A stretch of 64,000 nucleotides of DNA from Zhihengliuella flava (GCF_015751895.1 NZ_JADOTZ010000001.1:1240001-1304000); one strand, 5' to 3'; positions 16,305-25,693 are shown, numbered from the stretch's first letter. Numbers and translations are program-made. Notes: generated by a model not told the origin, from the letters alone.

Positions 16305-16781
16305 ATGGATCAAACGGATCAAGCCATTATCAAGGCCCTCCAAGAAAATGGGCGGCTTTCCAACGTCGACCTCGCCGAGCGGGTGCATCTCACGCCCGGC
16401 CCCTGCCTGCGGCGGGTCCACCGGTTGGAGGCGGACGGCGTCATCGCCGGATATCAGGCGCACATCAATCCGGCCGCGGTGGGCCAGGCTTTTGAAGTCC
16501 TCGTGGATGTGGACCTGACCAACTCCACGCAGATTGTGGACCGTTTTGAGTCGATGATGCTGGCCCGCCCGGAAGTCTTGGAGCTGCACCGCATGTTCGG
16601 CTCGCCCGACTACTCCGTCCGCGTCGCCGTCGCGGACCTCGACGAGTTCGAGACCTTCCTGACCTCCACGATCATGGACACCGAGGGCATCCAGCGCGTT
16701 AATTCACGCTTCCCCATGAAAGTCCTCAAATCACTCCGGCCGCGGGCGGTGCCGCTCGGGCAGCGCGGCTCGGCCCGCTGA
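16305..16781 (+). CDS. lrp: Lrp/AsnC-family regulator
   Basis: 158 residues. N-terminal helix-turn-helix (LSNVDLAERVHLTPGPCLRRVHRLE) and a C-terminal ligand-binding (RAM) domain. Divergent to azlCD; in C. glutamicum the equivalent Lrp activates brnFE when branched-chain amino acids or methionine accumulate. The AGGAGG at 16285-16290 is 14 nt from the ATG at 16305, rather far; TTG 16299 would be better spaced and add two residues. Confidence 0.9.
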   Translation: MDQTDQAIIKALQENGRLSNVDLAERVHLTPGPCLRRVHRLEADGVIAGYQAHINPAAVGQAFEVLVDVDLTNSTQIVDRFESMMLARPEVLELHRMFGSPDYSVRVAVADLDEFETFLTSTIMDTEGIQRVNSRFPMKVLKSLRPRAVPLGQRGSAR

Positions 16782-16802
16782 ATCGGCCGGGCACACAACA
16801 AA

Positions 16803-16832
16803 GCGCCCCGGACCAGAGTCGGTCCGGGGCGC
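16803..16832. terminator. bidirectional terminator between lrp and putA
   Basis: A 12-bp perfect stem, GCGCCCCGGACC and GGTCCGGGGCGC, with loop AGAGTC. An A-rich run precedes it and GTTGTT follows, so it can stop transcription from both convergent genes. Confidence 0.8.
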
Positions 16833-16865
16833 GGTGTTGTTCTCGTTCTACCTAACCACGGCAGC

Positions 16866-19800
16866 TCAGGCGGTCACCTGGATGACGTCGTCGCTCAGGT
16901 GGTCCGGCGTTCCGAAGCGGTGCGCCGTGATGGACACGGCCTGCTCGTGCACGAACGGCAGCATCTCCACGCGCCCGGCGGACGTCACCGGCTGCGAGTA
17001 GATCGCCACGATCGGCGCGCCCTCCGCGGCCTCATAGGCCGCCGTCGTCGCGGCCTCGAGGTCCTCGGCGATGAGCCGGATGCGGCTGGAGGCGTGCGGG
17101 CCTTCGGCCGCGCCGAGCTGAGCCAAGCGCAGCTCCCAGTCCTCGTTGTTCTCCTCGACCACCCGCACGCCGGCGTTCTGCAGCGTGGTGAGCACGTCGT
17201 CGGAGACGTCCTCCACGGACACGGTCACGCGCCCGCCCGGGGCGGTGTGCCCGTGGCCCTGCCACACGGTCAGGCCCGCGCCGACCACGCGGAACAGCTC
17301 CGCGACGCGGCGCTCGTTGGGCTCCCCGCCGAGGCGGATGGTCACCGGGACGGGGCGGTAGCGGAACAGGTTCCGCTCGGCCTGCAGGCCGGACGGGTCC
17401 CGGGTGGCGCCGAACTCGCGCTCATACTGCACGACGTCGTCGGCCAGCGCCGCGGCCAACCACCGGCTGTGCTCCTCGCCGAGGAGGCCACGCGCGGCGT
17501 CCAGCAGCGCGGCCGGGGCGCCCGCCACGGCGGCGCCCATGGACTCGAGCGGCTGATCCGTCCAGTTACCGAGGCCCACCAGGTAGTTCGGTCCGCCGGC
17601 CTTGGTCGTCGCGCCCACGGCGGACTTCTTCCACCCGCCGAAGGCTTGGCGCTGCACGATGGCGCCCGTGATGCCCCGATTGACGTACAGGTTGCCGGCG
17701 TCCACGTGCTCGATCCAGTACTCGAGCTCGGCCGGATCCTGGGAGTGCAACCCGGAGGTCAGGCCGTAGTCGGTGGCGTTGACGTATTCAACGGCCTCCT
17801 CGAGGGTCTCCGCGGTCATCACACCCAAGATGGGGCCGAAGTACTCCGTGAGGTGGTACTCGCTGCCCGGCTGCACGCCGATGCGCAATCCGGGGGTCCA
17901 CAGCTTGCCGGAATCGTCCAACTGCTTCGGCTGGAAAATCCAGCGCTCGCCCTCGCCCAGCTGCGTGAGCCCGCGCAGCAGCTTGCCCTGCGCCGGCTCG
18001 ATGATGGGCCCCATCTGGGTGTTCGGGTCCGAGGGGTAGCCCACCTTCATGGATTGGATGGCGTCCAGCAGCTGGTCGCGGAAGCGCCGGCTCTGGCCGA
18101 TCGTGCCCACCAGCACCACGAGGGAGGCGGCCGAGCACTTCTGCCCGGCATGGCCGAACGCGGAGTACGCCACGTCCTTGGCCGCGAGGTCGAGGTCCGC
18201 ACTCGGGGTGACGATGATGGCGTTCTTGCCGCTGGTCTCCGCGAGCAGCGGCAGATCCTTGCGGAAGGAACGGAACAGCTCAGCCGTTTCATACCCGCCC
18301 GTGAGGATCAACCGATCCACGGCGGGGTGGCTCACCAGCTGGGTGCCGAGCTCGCGCTCGGAGAGCTGAACCAGCTGCAGCACGTCGCGACCAATCCCGG
18401 CCTCGTCGAGCGCCTCCCACACGGCGTGGACCATGACGGACCCGGTGCGGGCGGCCTGCTTGGCCGGCTTGATGATGACGGACGCGCCGGAGGCCAGCGC
18501 GGAGAGCACGCCGCCGCACGGGATGGCCAGCGGGAAGTTCCACGGCGGGGTCACCACGATGAGCTTGCTCGGGTGGTACTCGGCGCCCTCCACCGTGTCC
18601 AGCTCACGCGCCAGATGCCCGTAGTAGTGGGCGAAGTCGATGGCCTCGGAGACCTCCGGGTCCCCCTGATCGAGGGTCTTGCCGCATTCGCTGGCCATGA
18701 CTTCCAGGAACTCGGCGCGGTGGTTCGCCAGCTTCACGCCCACGCGGTCCATGACCTTGGCGCGCTCGGCCCCGGAGAGCGCCGCCCACTGCTCGGCGGC
18801 GGACAGGGCCGTTTGCACGGTCTGCTCCACCTGCTCGGCCGAATCCAGCGTGTGCTCGCGGATCAGGTCGTCACCGAGCTGGGAGTCCGGCACCCGCGCC
18901 AAGATCTCCTTGCCCCACTCGCGGTTGCCCGGCAGGTCCGGGTCCGTGTCCGGCGTGTTGCGGAAGCCGGCCTCGAAACGCGCGGCCGCGGCGTCGTCGT
19001 ACGTTTCAAGCTCCGTGGAGCGGTCCTGGACGCGGTGCGGCGGCGGAACGGCGCCGTTGGCGAACCGCTCCGAATCGAGCTCGTCGAGGGAGGCGAGGAA
19101 GCGGTCCTTTTCCCGCTGGAAGAGGTGCTCGTGCTTGTCCAGCTCGAACACCGCGGACATGAAGTTTTCCTCGCTGGCGCCCTCTTCGAGGCGGCGAATG
19201 AGGTACGCGATGGCGACGTCGAACTCGTTCGGGTGCACCACCGGTGTGTAGAGCAGCAGGGAGCCCACCTCGCGCTTGACGGCCTCGGCCTGTCCCGTGG
19301 CCATGCCGAGGAGCATCTCGAACTCGAGCTCCGGGATGCTGCCGGGGCGGCGCGGCGCGGACTCAACCCCGCGGACCTCGGCGAGCAGGTGCGCCAGCGC
19401 GATGTCGAACAGGTTGTGCCCGGCCACGCCGAGGCGCACGTTCTTCACCCGTTCCGGCGTCAGCGCGTAGTCCAGCACCGCCTTGTAGCTGGTGTCAGAA
19501 TCCTGCTTGGAGCCCCAGGTGGCCACCGGCCACTCGTGCAGGTCCGCGTCCATGGTTTCCATGGGCAGGTTGGCGCCCTTAACGAGGCGCACCTTGATGG
19601 GGGCGCCGCCGGAGGCCACGCGCTCGGCGGCCCAGTCCTGCAGGCGGATCATCGCGCCGAGGGCGTCCGGGAGGTAGGCCTGCAGCACAATGCCTGCGGG
19701 GACGTTCTTGAACTCCTCACGGTCCAGCAACCGGCCAAACACAGCCATGGTGAGCTCGAGATCCTTGTATTCCTCCATGTCCAAGTTGATGAACTTCTGC

Positions 19801-20468
19801 GGGGAGTAGGAGGCGGCCTGCCGGTACAGCGGAGCGAGCTTCTCGACGATGTGCTCGACGGCGTCGTCGAACGCCCAGTGGTTGTGCGGGGCCACCGTGG
19901 AGGAGACCTTGATGGAGACGTAGTCGACGTCGTCGCGCGCCAGCAGCTTGGCGGTGCCGGCGACGCGGCGCTCCGCCTCACGCTCGCCCAGGATCGCCTC
20001 GCCGAGGAGGTTGATGTTCAGGTGCGTGTTCTCGCGGGTGATCTTGCGGATGGAGGGCCCCAACTTGCGGTCCGTCGCATCCACGATGAGATGCGAGACC
20101 ATCTGACGAAGCACCTTTTGCGCAATCGGTACGACGACGTCAGGCAGCACGGGCGCGAGTTTGCCGCCCAGTTGCATGGCTGACTTCATATACCACGGCA
20201 GGAAGCTGGGCACCATGGGCGCCAGTTCCGCCAGTTTGCGTGCGGCCACGGAGTTGTCCTCCGGGCGCACGACGCCGTCAACGAACCCGACCGTGAAGGC
20301 CAGACCGTTCGGGTCCTTGAGAACGCCCGCCAGCCGCTGCGCGGCCGGATCTGCGGGCACTTCCGCGGCTTCGCTCAGCCAGCGGCGGACGAGGGCGATG
20401 GCGTCATCGGCCAGGTCCCGCGGGCGCACCTGCTGTGCGCCCGCCTCAGGAGTGGAGTGCAATGTCAT
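16866..20468 (-). CDS. putA: bifunctional proline dehydrogenase / P5C dehydrogenase
   Basis: 1200 residues. Oxidises proline to glutamate in two steps. The FAD-dependent proline dehydrogenase barrel covers about residues 90-460 (VDYVSIKVSSTVAPHNHWAF; VRLVKGANLPMET), and the aldehyde dehydrogenase domain about 520-1010, with VTPPWNFPLAIPCGG, LAETSGKNAI (catalytic Glu) and GHAGQKCSAASL (catalytic Cys at about residue 778). About 190 further C-terminal residues follow. There is no ribosome site before ATG 20468, but CATAAT ends 7 nt upstream, so the message looks leaderless. Divergent from a LysR gene, with putP beyond it. Confidence 0.95.
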   Translation of the reverse strand: MTLHSTPEAGAQQVRPRDLADDAIALVRRWLSEAAEVPADPAAQRLAGVLKDPNGLAFTVGFVDGVVRPEDNSVAARKLAELAPMVPSFLPWYMKSAMQLGGKLAPVLPDVVVPIAQKVLRQMVSHLIVDATDRKLGPSIRKITRENTHLNINLLGEAILGEREAERRVAGTAKLLARDDVDYVSIKVSSTVAPHNHWAFDDAVEHIVEKLAPLYRQAASYSPQKFINLDMEEYKDLELTMAVFGRLLDREEFKNVPAGIVLQAYLPDALGAMIRLQDWAAERVASGGAPIKVRLVKGANLPMETMDADLHEWPVATWGSKQDSDTSYKAVLDYALTPERVKNVRLGVAGHNLFDIALAHLLAEVRGVESAPRRPGSIPELEFEMLLGMATGQAEAVKREVGSLLLYTPVVHPNEFDVAIAYLIRRLEEGASEENFMSAVFELDKHEHLFQREKDRFLASLDELDSERFANGAVPPPHRVQDRSTELETYDDAAAARFEAGFRNTPDTDPDLPGNREWGKEILARVPDSQLGDDLIREHTLDSAEQVEQTVQTALSAAEQWAALSGAERAKVMDRVGVKLANHRAEFLEVMASECGKTLDQGDPEVSEAIDFAHYYGHLARELDTVEGAEYHPSKLIVVTPPWNFPLAIPCGGVLSALASGASVIIKPAKQAARTGSVMVHAVWEALDEAGIGRDVLQLVQLSERELGTQLVSHPAVDRLILTGGYETAELFRSFRKDLPLLAETSGKNAIIVTPSADLDLAAKDVAYSAFGHAGQKCSAASLVVLVGTIGQSRRFRDQLLDAIQSMKVGYPSDPNTQMGPIIEPAQGKLLRGLTQLGEGERWIFQPKQLDDSGKLWTPGLRIGVQPGSEYHLTEYFGPILGVMTAETLEEAVEYVNATDYGLTSGLHSQDPAELEYWIEHVDAGNLYVNRGITGAIVQRQAFGGWKKSAVGATTKAGGPNYLVGLGNWTDQPLESMGAAVAGAPAALLDAARGLLGEEHSRWLAAALADDVVQYEREFGATRDPSGLQAERNLFRYRPVPVTIRLGGEPNERRVAELFRVVGAGLTVWQGHGHTAPGGRVTVSVEDVSDDVLTTLQNAGVRVVEENNEDWELRLAQLGAAEGPHASSRIRLIAEDLEAATTAAYEAAEGAPIVAIYSQPVTSAGRVEMLPFVHEQAVSITAHRFGTPDHLSDDVIQVTA

Positions 20469-20475
20469 GCAGATG

Positions 20476-20502
20476 ATTATGGGCGAGAGTAACGCGCCGC
20501 AA
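20476..20502 (-). promoter_or_regulatory. leaderless promoter of putA
   Basis: -10 box CATAAT (20481-20476, minus strand) lies 7 nt from the ATG, so transcription should begin at or near the start codon. A TTGCGG -35-like box sits 15 bp further upstream, slightly short spacing. It lies inside the 95-bp divergent region shared with the LysR gene. Confidence 0.45.
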
Positions 20503-20563
20503 AAACGAAGAATTCCGACGAGTACAGTTAAGGAAAACCGAACGATGCGAACGGGGGATATTC

Positions 20564-21499
20564 GTGCTCGATATTCGGCGGCTCAGGCTGCTTCGCGAAC
20601 TCAGTATTCGGGGCACCATCGTGGAGGTTGCGGCGGAGCTGAACTACTCCCCGTCGAGCGTCTCGCAGCAGTTGTCAGCGCTGGAAAAAGAGGCCGGAGT
20701 GGAACTGTTGCGCCGCGCCGGACGCCAGGTCCAGCTCACCCCGCAGGCGCAGGTTTTGGTGGCCCACGCCGAGGAGTTGCTGGCCTCGCTGGAGCGGACC
20801 GAAGCCGCCCTTGCTGCGAGTCAAACGGAGATCACCGGAACCGTCAAGGTTGCCGTGTTCCAAACGGCCGCTCTGGCCCTGATGCCCAACACGCTCCGCC
20901 GCCTGCGCGAGGAGCACCCAGACGTGCGCGTGCAGATGTACCAGCACGAGCCGGAAACGGCCCTGCGGGAGACGTGGGTGCGGGAGTTCGATTTGGTCGT
21001 TGCGGAGCAGTATCCCGGGCATTCCGCACCACATTTTCCCGGCCTGGACCGGCAGCCCCTGCTACGGGATGCCATCCGGCTGGCGGTGCCCCATCACCCG
21101 GACACCCCGGAGGGTTTTTTCCGGGTGGACAAGCTGGAGGATGCGGCCCCGCTGCCGTGGGTCATGGAGCCGGCCGGATCGGCCCTGCGGCACTGGGCCA
21201 CGCAGGTGTGCCGACTGGCCGGATTCGAGCCCGACGTGCGCTATGAAACGGCGGACCTGCAGGCGCACGTCCAACTGGTGGAATCGGGCAACGCCGTCGC
21301 CCTCTTGCCGGACCTGATTTGGACCCAGCGCGAGCCCGGCGCGCGCATGATCGAGCTGCCCGAATGGCCCCGCCGGGAGGTCTTCACAGCGATCCGTGAT
21401 TCGACGGCGTCGAACCCGGCGGTGGCGGCCGTCCGGGCCGCGCTGGAGGAGGAAGCGACACTCCTCGCCGCCGAGGCGGACATCATCTCAAACATGTAA
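20564..21499 (+). CDS. LysR-family regulator, probably of proline use
   Basis: 311 residues from GTG 20564, with GGGGG upstream. N-terminal winged helix (LRELSIRGTIVEVAAELNYSPSSVSQQL), coiled linker helix and a periplasmic-binding-protein-like effector domain. It sits between putA (divergent) and putP (same strand), which makes it the likely proline-responsive regulator. That role is inferred from context; proline regulators elsewhere include PruR, PutR and LysR types. Confidence 0.85.
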   Translation: MLDIRRLRLLRELSIRGTIVEVAAELNYSPSSVSQQLSALEKEAGVELLRRAGRQVQLTPQAQVLVAHAEELLASLERTEAALAASQTEITGTVKVAVFQTAALALMPNTLRRLREEHPDVRVQMYQHEPETALRETWVREFDLVVAEQYPGHSAPHFPGLDRQPLLRDAIRLAVPHHPDTPEGFFRVDKLEDAAPLPWVMEPAGSALRHWATQVCRLAGFEPDVRYETADLQAHVQLVESGNAVALLPDLIWTQREPGARMIELPEWPRREVFTAIRDSTASNPAVAAVRAALEEEATLLAAEADIISNM

Positions 21500-21505
21500 C
21501 GGTTT

Positions 21506-21520
21506 TATCACGATGTGATA
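21506..21520. promoter_or_regulatory. palindrome in the putP promoter
   Basis: TATCAC-GAT-GTGATA, perfect 6-bp arms. It lies just upstream of and partly overlaps the likely -35 region of putP (CATACT at 21541-21546 would be the -10). A protein bound here could repress or activate putP. The shape is more GntR-like than LysR-like. Confidence 0.45.
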
Positions 21521-21579
21521 CAGGCTACGCGGCAGGGTGTCATACTCAGAAGCTGTTCATTCCGCCAACTGAGGACATA

Positions 21580-23073
21580 ATGACTGATACAACGTTCCAG
21601 ACCATTGCGATCATCGTGTATTTCGCCGCGATGATCGCAATCGGTGTGTATGCCTATCGGCAGACGTCCAACCTTGACGACTACATGTTGGGCGGACGCC
21701 GTCTGAAGCCGGGAACTGCCGCACTTTCCGCTGGCGCGTCCGACATGTCCGGCTGGCTCCTCATGGGCCTGCCGGGTGCTATCTACGCTGGAGGCCTCGT
21801 GGAGGCGTGGATTGCTGTCGGCCTGACCATCGGCGCGTGGCTGAACTGGAAGTTCGTCGCGCCGCGTCTGCGTTCCTACACCGAGATTTCCAACAACTCC
21901 ATTACGGTCCCCTCCTTCTTGGAGAACCGCTTCCGTGACAAGTCCCGCCTGCTGCGCATCATTGCCGGCGCCATCGTGCTGGTCTTCTTCACGTTCTACG
22001 TTTCCTCCGGCATGGTCGCCGGCGGCACCTTCTTCGAGGCCTCCTTCGGTCTGCCCTACATCTGGGGCATGCTGCTGGTCGCCGTGGTGACGCTGAGCTA
22101 CACCCTGTTCGGCGGCTTCTTGGGCGCTACGCTGACCGACGTCGCGCAGGGCCTGCTGATGCTGATCTCCCTCATCCTAGTGCCGATCATTGCCTTCTTC
22201 ATGATGGGCGGCGACGGCCTGGCCGCAGGCATCGAGGCGGCCAACGCGGAGGCCGGCGTCAACCGCTTCTCCATGGTCGGCGGCATCACGGCCATCGGCA
22301 TCATCTCCTCGCTGGCGTGGGGCCTCGGCTACTTCGGCCAGCCGCACATCATCGTGCGCTTCATGGCCCTGCGCTCCGCCAAGGATGCCAAGGTGGGCCG
22401 CCGCATCGGCATCAGCTGGATGATCCTGACCGCGCTGGGCGCCGTCTCCGTGGCCTTCATCGGCCTGGCCTACTTCACCAACCAGGGCACCCCGCTGGAT
22501 AACCCGGAGACGGTCTTCCTGGACATGTCCCAGATCGTGTTCCACCCGCTGATCGCCGGCTTCGTGCTGGCCGCCGTCTTGGCCGCCATCATGTCCACGA
22601 TCTCCTCGCAGCTGGTGGTCTCCTCCTCCGCCCTTGTGGAGGACCTGTTCCTCATGACGGGCAAGGAGCTGACCCCGAAGCAGCAGATCATCTACGGCCG
22701 CCTCGGCGTGCTGATCATCGCCCTGATCGCGGGCCTCATTGCCCTCGACACGGAGAGCAACATCCTGGACCTGGTCGGCTTCGCCTGGGCGGGCTTCGGC
22801 GCCGCCTTCGGCCCGATCATCCTGCTGGCCCTGTTCTGGAACAAGCTGACCGCCACGGGCGCCCTCGCCGGCATGATCGTCGGCGCTGTGGTCTCCTTCG
22901 TGTGGGGCAGCTACCTCGAGGGCGGCATCTTCGATCTCTACGAGATCGTGCCGGGCTTCATTCTGGCCACCTTGGTTGCGGTGATCGTTTCCTCGATCTC
23001 CCCGCAGAAGAACAAGGAGATCTTCCAGGAGTTCGAGACCATGACCAGCGAGATGGAGCAGATCAAGAACTAA
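21580..23073 (+). CDS. putP: sodium/proline symporter
   Basis: 497 residues, about 13 membrane segments, sodium:solute symporter family. N-terminal YAYRQTSNLDDYMLGGRRL and ASDMSGWLLMGLPGA are characteristic of PutP; GLGYFGQPHIIVRFMALRS and the IMSTISSQLVVSSSALVEDL segment (Na+-site helix) are conserved. It supplies proline to PutA encoded next door. The start has GAGG upstream. A long hairpin terminator follows. Confidence 0.95.
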   Translation: MTDTTFQTIAIIVYFAAMIAIGVYAYRQTSNLDDYMLGGRRLKPGTAALSAGASDMSGWLLMGLPGAIYAGGLVEAWIAVGLTIGAWLNWKFVAPRLRSYTEISNNSITVPSFLENRFRDKSRLLRIIAGAIVLVFFTFYVSSGMVAGGTFFEASFGLPYIWGMLLVAVVTLSYTLFGGFLGATLTDVAQGLLMLISLILVPIIAFFMMGGDGLAAGIEAANAEAGVNRFSMVGGITAIGIISSLAWGLGYFGQPHIIVRFMALRSAKDAKVGRRIGISWMILTALGAVSVAFIGLAYFTNQGTPLDNPETVFLDMSQIVFHPLIAGFVLAAVLAAIMSTISSQLVVSSSALVEDLFLMTGKELTPKQQIIYGRLGVLIIALIAGLIALDTESNILDLVGFAWAGFGAAFGPIILLALFWNKLTATGALAGMIVGAVVSFVWGSYLEGGIFDLYEIVPGFILATLVAVIVSSISPQKNKEIFQEFETMTSEMEQIKN

Positions 23074-23119
23074 CGTTCCGCTCCACTGGCGCCACCGCGG
23101 CGCCGAGCAATCTCCTCAG

Positions 23120-23159
23120 CGGCGGGCCGCTCGTGATGCGAATCACGGGCGGCCCGCCG
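23120..23159 (+). terminator. putP terminator
   Basis: Near-perfect 40-nt hairpin: outer stem CGGCGGGCCGC/GCGGCCCGCCG, inner stem CGTGAT/ATCACG and loop GCGA, with one unpaired base pair between stems. Followed by TCGTCTT. Confidence 0.75.
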
Positions 23160-23280
23160 TCGTCTTACCCGCCCCTCACCGGGCGGAAACGGACCCGAAA
23201 CACAGTGCCGGTTATCTGGGATGACACGGTCCTCGCCGCGCGAGCGGCCACTCCGCCCCGTCCCACACCAGGAGCACATC

Positions 23281-23535
23281 ATGAACGAATCGGCTATCCG
23301 GATCAGCGACGTCACCACCCTCGTCCTCGGGGACCTCGTCGAGGTACGCCGCTTCGGCGAGGTTCTCTACGCGGGCCACATCGAGGCGATCGCCCAATCC
23401 ATGGGCGTCGCCTGGGTGCGCGATCACGTCACCGGCGCCCGCGCCATGCTGCACGGCACGGTTTTCGACGTGTTCATGCTCCGCCGCGGCGCCGGCGTGG
23501 CACAGCCCTCGGCGGCTAGGCTCGCGGCCGCCTAA
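23281..23535 (+). CDS. small hypothetical protein
   Basis: 84 residues from ATG 23281, with AGGAG 7 nt upstream. No family recognised. The sequence reads as one small soluble beta-rich domain: TTLVLGDLVEVRRFGEVLYAG, then HIEAIAQSMGVAWVRD. It contains no Cys and no membrane segment. Codon use matches the high-GC neighbours, and the start spacing supports a real gene. It stands alone between two terminated genes. Confidence 0.55.
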   Translation: MNESAIRISDVTTLVLGDLVEVRRFGEVLYAGHIEAIAQSMGVAWVRDHVTGARAMLHGTVFDVFMLRRGAGVAQPSAARLAAA

Positions 23536-23660
23536 GGAACGCGGCGCAAGCGTGAACTCAATTTCTTTGCACCATATCTGCCCAGATCAGCCATGATTCG
23601 CTACGCTCACCCCTAGGAGTCCTGACAACCCGTCGGGGCCGAACAGAAAAGAGGTACATC

Positions 23661-23924
23661 ATGGGCTTCTTGAGTTGGATTCTGATTGGTCTGATCGCGG
23701 GCGCCATCGCCAAGGCGATCCTTCCGGGCAAGCAAGGCGGCGGCTGGATCGCCACCCTGCTCCTCGGGATCGTCGGCGCTCTGCTCGGCGGCTGGATTGG
23801 TAGCGCCCTCTTCGGCGCGTCCACCAATGATGGCTTCTTCGACCTCGCCACGTGGATCTGGGCCATCATCGGTTCGCTGATCGTGCTCGTGATTTGGGGC
23901 TTCATTAGCAAGAAGCGCGCCTAG
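23661..23924 (+). CDS. GlsB/YeaQ/YmgE-family stress membrane protein
   Basis: 87 residues with three hydrophobic segments rich in Gly (LIAGAIAKAILPGKQGGGW, TLLLGIVGALLGGWIGSALF, IGSLIVLVIWGFI). This is the transglycosylase-associated/YeaQ family, usually induced by general stress in the inner membrane. AGAGG upstream of the ATG. Molecular role unknown in the family. Confidence 0.85.
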   Translation: MGFLSWILIGLIAGAIAKAILPGKQGGGWIATLLLGIVGALLGGWIGSALFGASTNDGFFDLATWIWAIIGSLIVLVIWGFISKKRA

Positions 23925-23962
23925 ACGGCGTCATAGCGCTGCGGACCCCACGCCGCTAACGC

Positions 23963-23968
23963 TACTGT
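23963..23968 (+). promoter_or_regulatory. leaderless -10 box (TACTGT)
   Basis: TACTGT ends 6 nt before the ATG at 23975, which itself has no ribosome site. This places the transcription start on the start codon. Confidence 0.4.
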
Positions 23969-23974
23969 GGCGTT

Positions 23975-25693
23975 ATGGCGTGGATCCGAACCCAAGAGCA
24001 CTTCCTGGCGCTACCGGCCTCGTCCGTCTGGGCGATCGTCGGCAACCCGGCCAGGCTGCCCGAATGGAACCCGGCGGTCGCTTCACTGCGGCCGTCGGGT
24101 TCCCTCGCGTCGAACGGCGCGCAACCGGCCGCGGAGTCCGCTGACGAGGCCATCTCCCGGGGCACCCGCCTCGCCTACATTCCCAACCCGCCACTCATCG
24201 GCGCGGTCCACACACGCACGGCGCCGGACGCCGTCGTCACCGAACTGACGCCGCCGCGGCCGGACTCAACACCTCGACATAGGGCACCACGGGATCAAAG
24301 ACAGCACGACGGCGGCGCGGCCACTTCCAGCGCAGGCAGCATGGCGTGGCGCCAGCAGCAGCCTGGCGGCGGCTTGTTGGCCCGTTGGGAAGTCATCCCG
24401 CACACGGTGCGCACACGGACGAACGACGGCGAACCCACCGACCTGCCGGGAACACTGCTGCGGCAGCGCATCTCGGTGGACGGCGCCCTCTCCCCCCTGT
24501 TCGCGGAGCTGGCCGCCAGACCGCTGGCCTCCCACTTCGCCGAAAACTGCGCGCGGCTTTACGCGCTGATCACTGCCGAGCACACGGGTAGCGCCACGCC
24601 CGCCGAGGCCGCCGAGTCCGCGAACCCGTCTGGGGCGACCCCGAAGCGCGGACGGCGCAGCAAGCGTGCGGCCGCGGCGCCGTCGTCCTCTGCTGCACAC
24701 TCCCCGCCAGTAACTCCCGCCGCAACAGAATCCACATCAGCCGCCTGCACCAGCCTGAAGGTGGTGATCCCGGGCGGCACCGGCTTCCTGGGGCGGCACC
24801 TGGCCGCGGACCTGATGACCCGCGGACATGACGTGGTGCTGCTGACGCGCAACCCGAACCCGGCGCTTCCGTTCCGACAGGCGGTGTGGGACGGGCGGAC
24901 GGTGGCCGAGTGGGCCGGTGAACTAGAAGCGGCGTCCGGGCAGCGCGTCGCCGTCGTCAACCTGGCCGGCAAGCTGGTGGACGTGCGGCCCACCCCGCTC
25001 AACGTTGAGGCGCTGCGGGATTCCCGCGTGGACTCCACGCGGGCGCTCGTTGAGGCGAGCCAGCAGCTGCCGCGCCCGGTCGAGGCGTGGGTGCAGTCCA
25101 GCACCACCGCGATTTTCTCCGACGCGGGAGACGCCCGATTGACCGAGGATTCCCCGCTGCCCACCACCGCGGGTGCGCTGCCGCAGATGACCGGCGTCGC
25201 GGAGCCGTGGGAACGGGCGGCGGCTGGCGCGAACACTGAGCGGCTGCATGTGCTGCGCACGTCGATTGTGTTGGAGCAGGAATGCCCCGCGTATGACCGG
25301 CTGGCCGGGCTCGCGCGCAGGGGCCTCGGCGGGCGCGTGGGGTCCGGCCAGCAGTGGTTCTCCTGGATCCACTTGGCCGACTGGCTGGCGATCGTCCGCG
25401 GCATGCTGGGTCTCGAGGAGACGGTGGTGCCCTCCGGCATCGTTCACGCGGCCGCCCCGGAGCCGGTCCGCAATGACGAGCTGATGCGGACGCTGCGCGC
25501 CGCCCTGGCCCCCGTGAAGTCGGTGGCCGTGAGCACGCCGGCGCCGCTGTTGCGCCTCGGCGCAGTAGTCCTGCGGACCGATCCGGAGCTGGCCCTCACG
25601 GGGCGGCACGTCACTTCCCGGGTGCTCGACGACGCCGGGTTCGCCTTCCAGCACCGGGATCTGGCCTCGGCCCTGCGGGCGATCGTCAGCTGA
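23975..25693 (+). CDS. fusion of SRPBCC domain and TIGR01777-type NAD(P) epimerase-like protein
   Basis: 572 residues. Residues about 1-205 resemble a START/SRPBCC ligand-binding domain (TQEHFLALPASSVWAIVGNP near the start), but are interrupted by low-complexity inserts (about 45-60 and 90-125). A Ser/Pro/Ala/Lys-rich linker (about 210-260) leads to a TIGR01777 domain (about 263-570) beginning VVIPGGTGFLGRHLAADLM, with WVQSSTTAIFSDAG and RTSIVLEQ. The SRPBCC-TIGR01777 combination is known in actinobacteria; function unclear, linked to YfcH/SulA-like proteins. Probably leaderless. Confidence 0.75.
   Translation: MAWIRTQEHFLALPASSVWAIVGNPARLPEWNPAVASLRPSGSLASNGAQPAAESADEAISRGTRLAYIPNPPLIGAVHTRTAPDAVVTELTPPRPDSTPRHRAPRDQRQHDGGAATSSAGSMAWRQQQPGGGLLARWEVIPHTVRTRTNDGEPTDLPGTLLRQRISVDGALSPLFAELAARPLASHFAENCARLYALITAEHTGSATPAEAAESANPSGATPKRGRRSKRAAAAPSSSAAHSPPVTPAATESTSAACTSLKVVIPGGTGFLGRHLAADLMTRGHDVVLLTRNPNPALPFRQAVWDGRTVAEWAGELEAASGQRVAVVNLAGKLVDVRPTPLNVEALRDSRVDSTRALVEASQQLPRPVEAWVQSSTTAIFSDAGDARLTEDSPLPTTAGALPQMTGVAEPWERAAAGANTERLHVLRTSIVLEQECPAYDRLAGLARRGLGGRVGSGQQWFSWIHLADWLAIVRGMLGLEETVVPSGIVHAAAPEPVRNDELMRTLRAALAPVKSVAVSTPAPLLRLGAVVLRTDPELALTGRHVTSRVLDDAGFAFQHRDLASALRAIVS

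Noticed and set aside
16899-20183. 1094-codon open frame on the + strand
   Set aside because: It is the antisense shadow of putA; high-GC genes leave long open frames opposite. It has no ribosome site or recognisable domain, while the putA frame has all its motifs.
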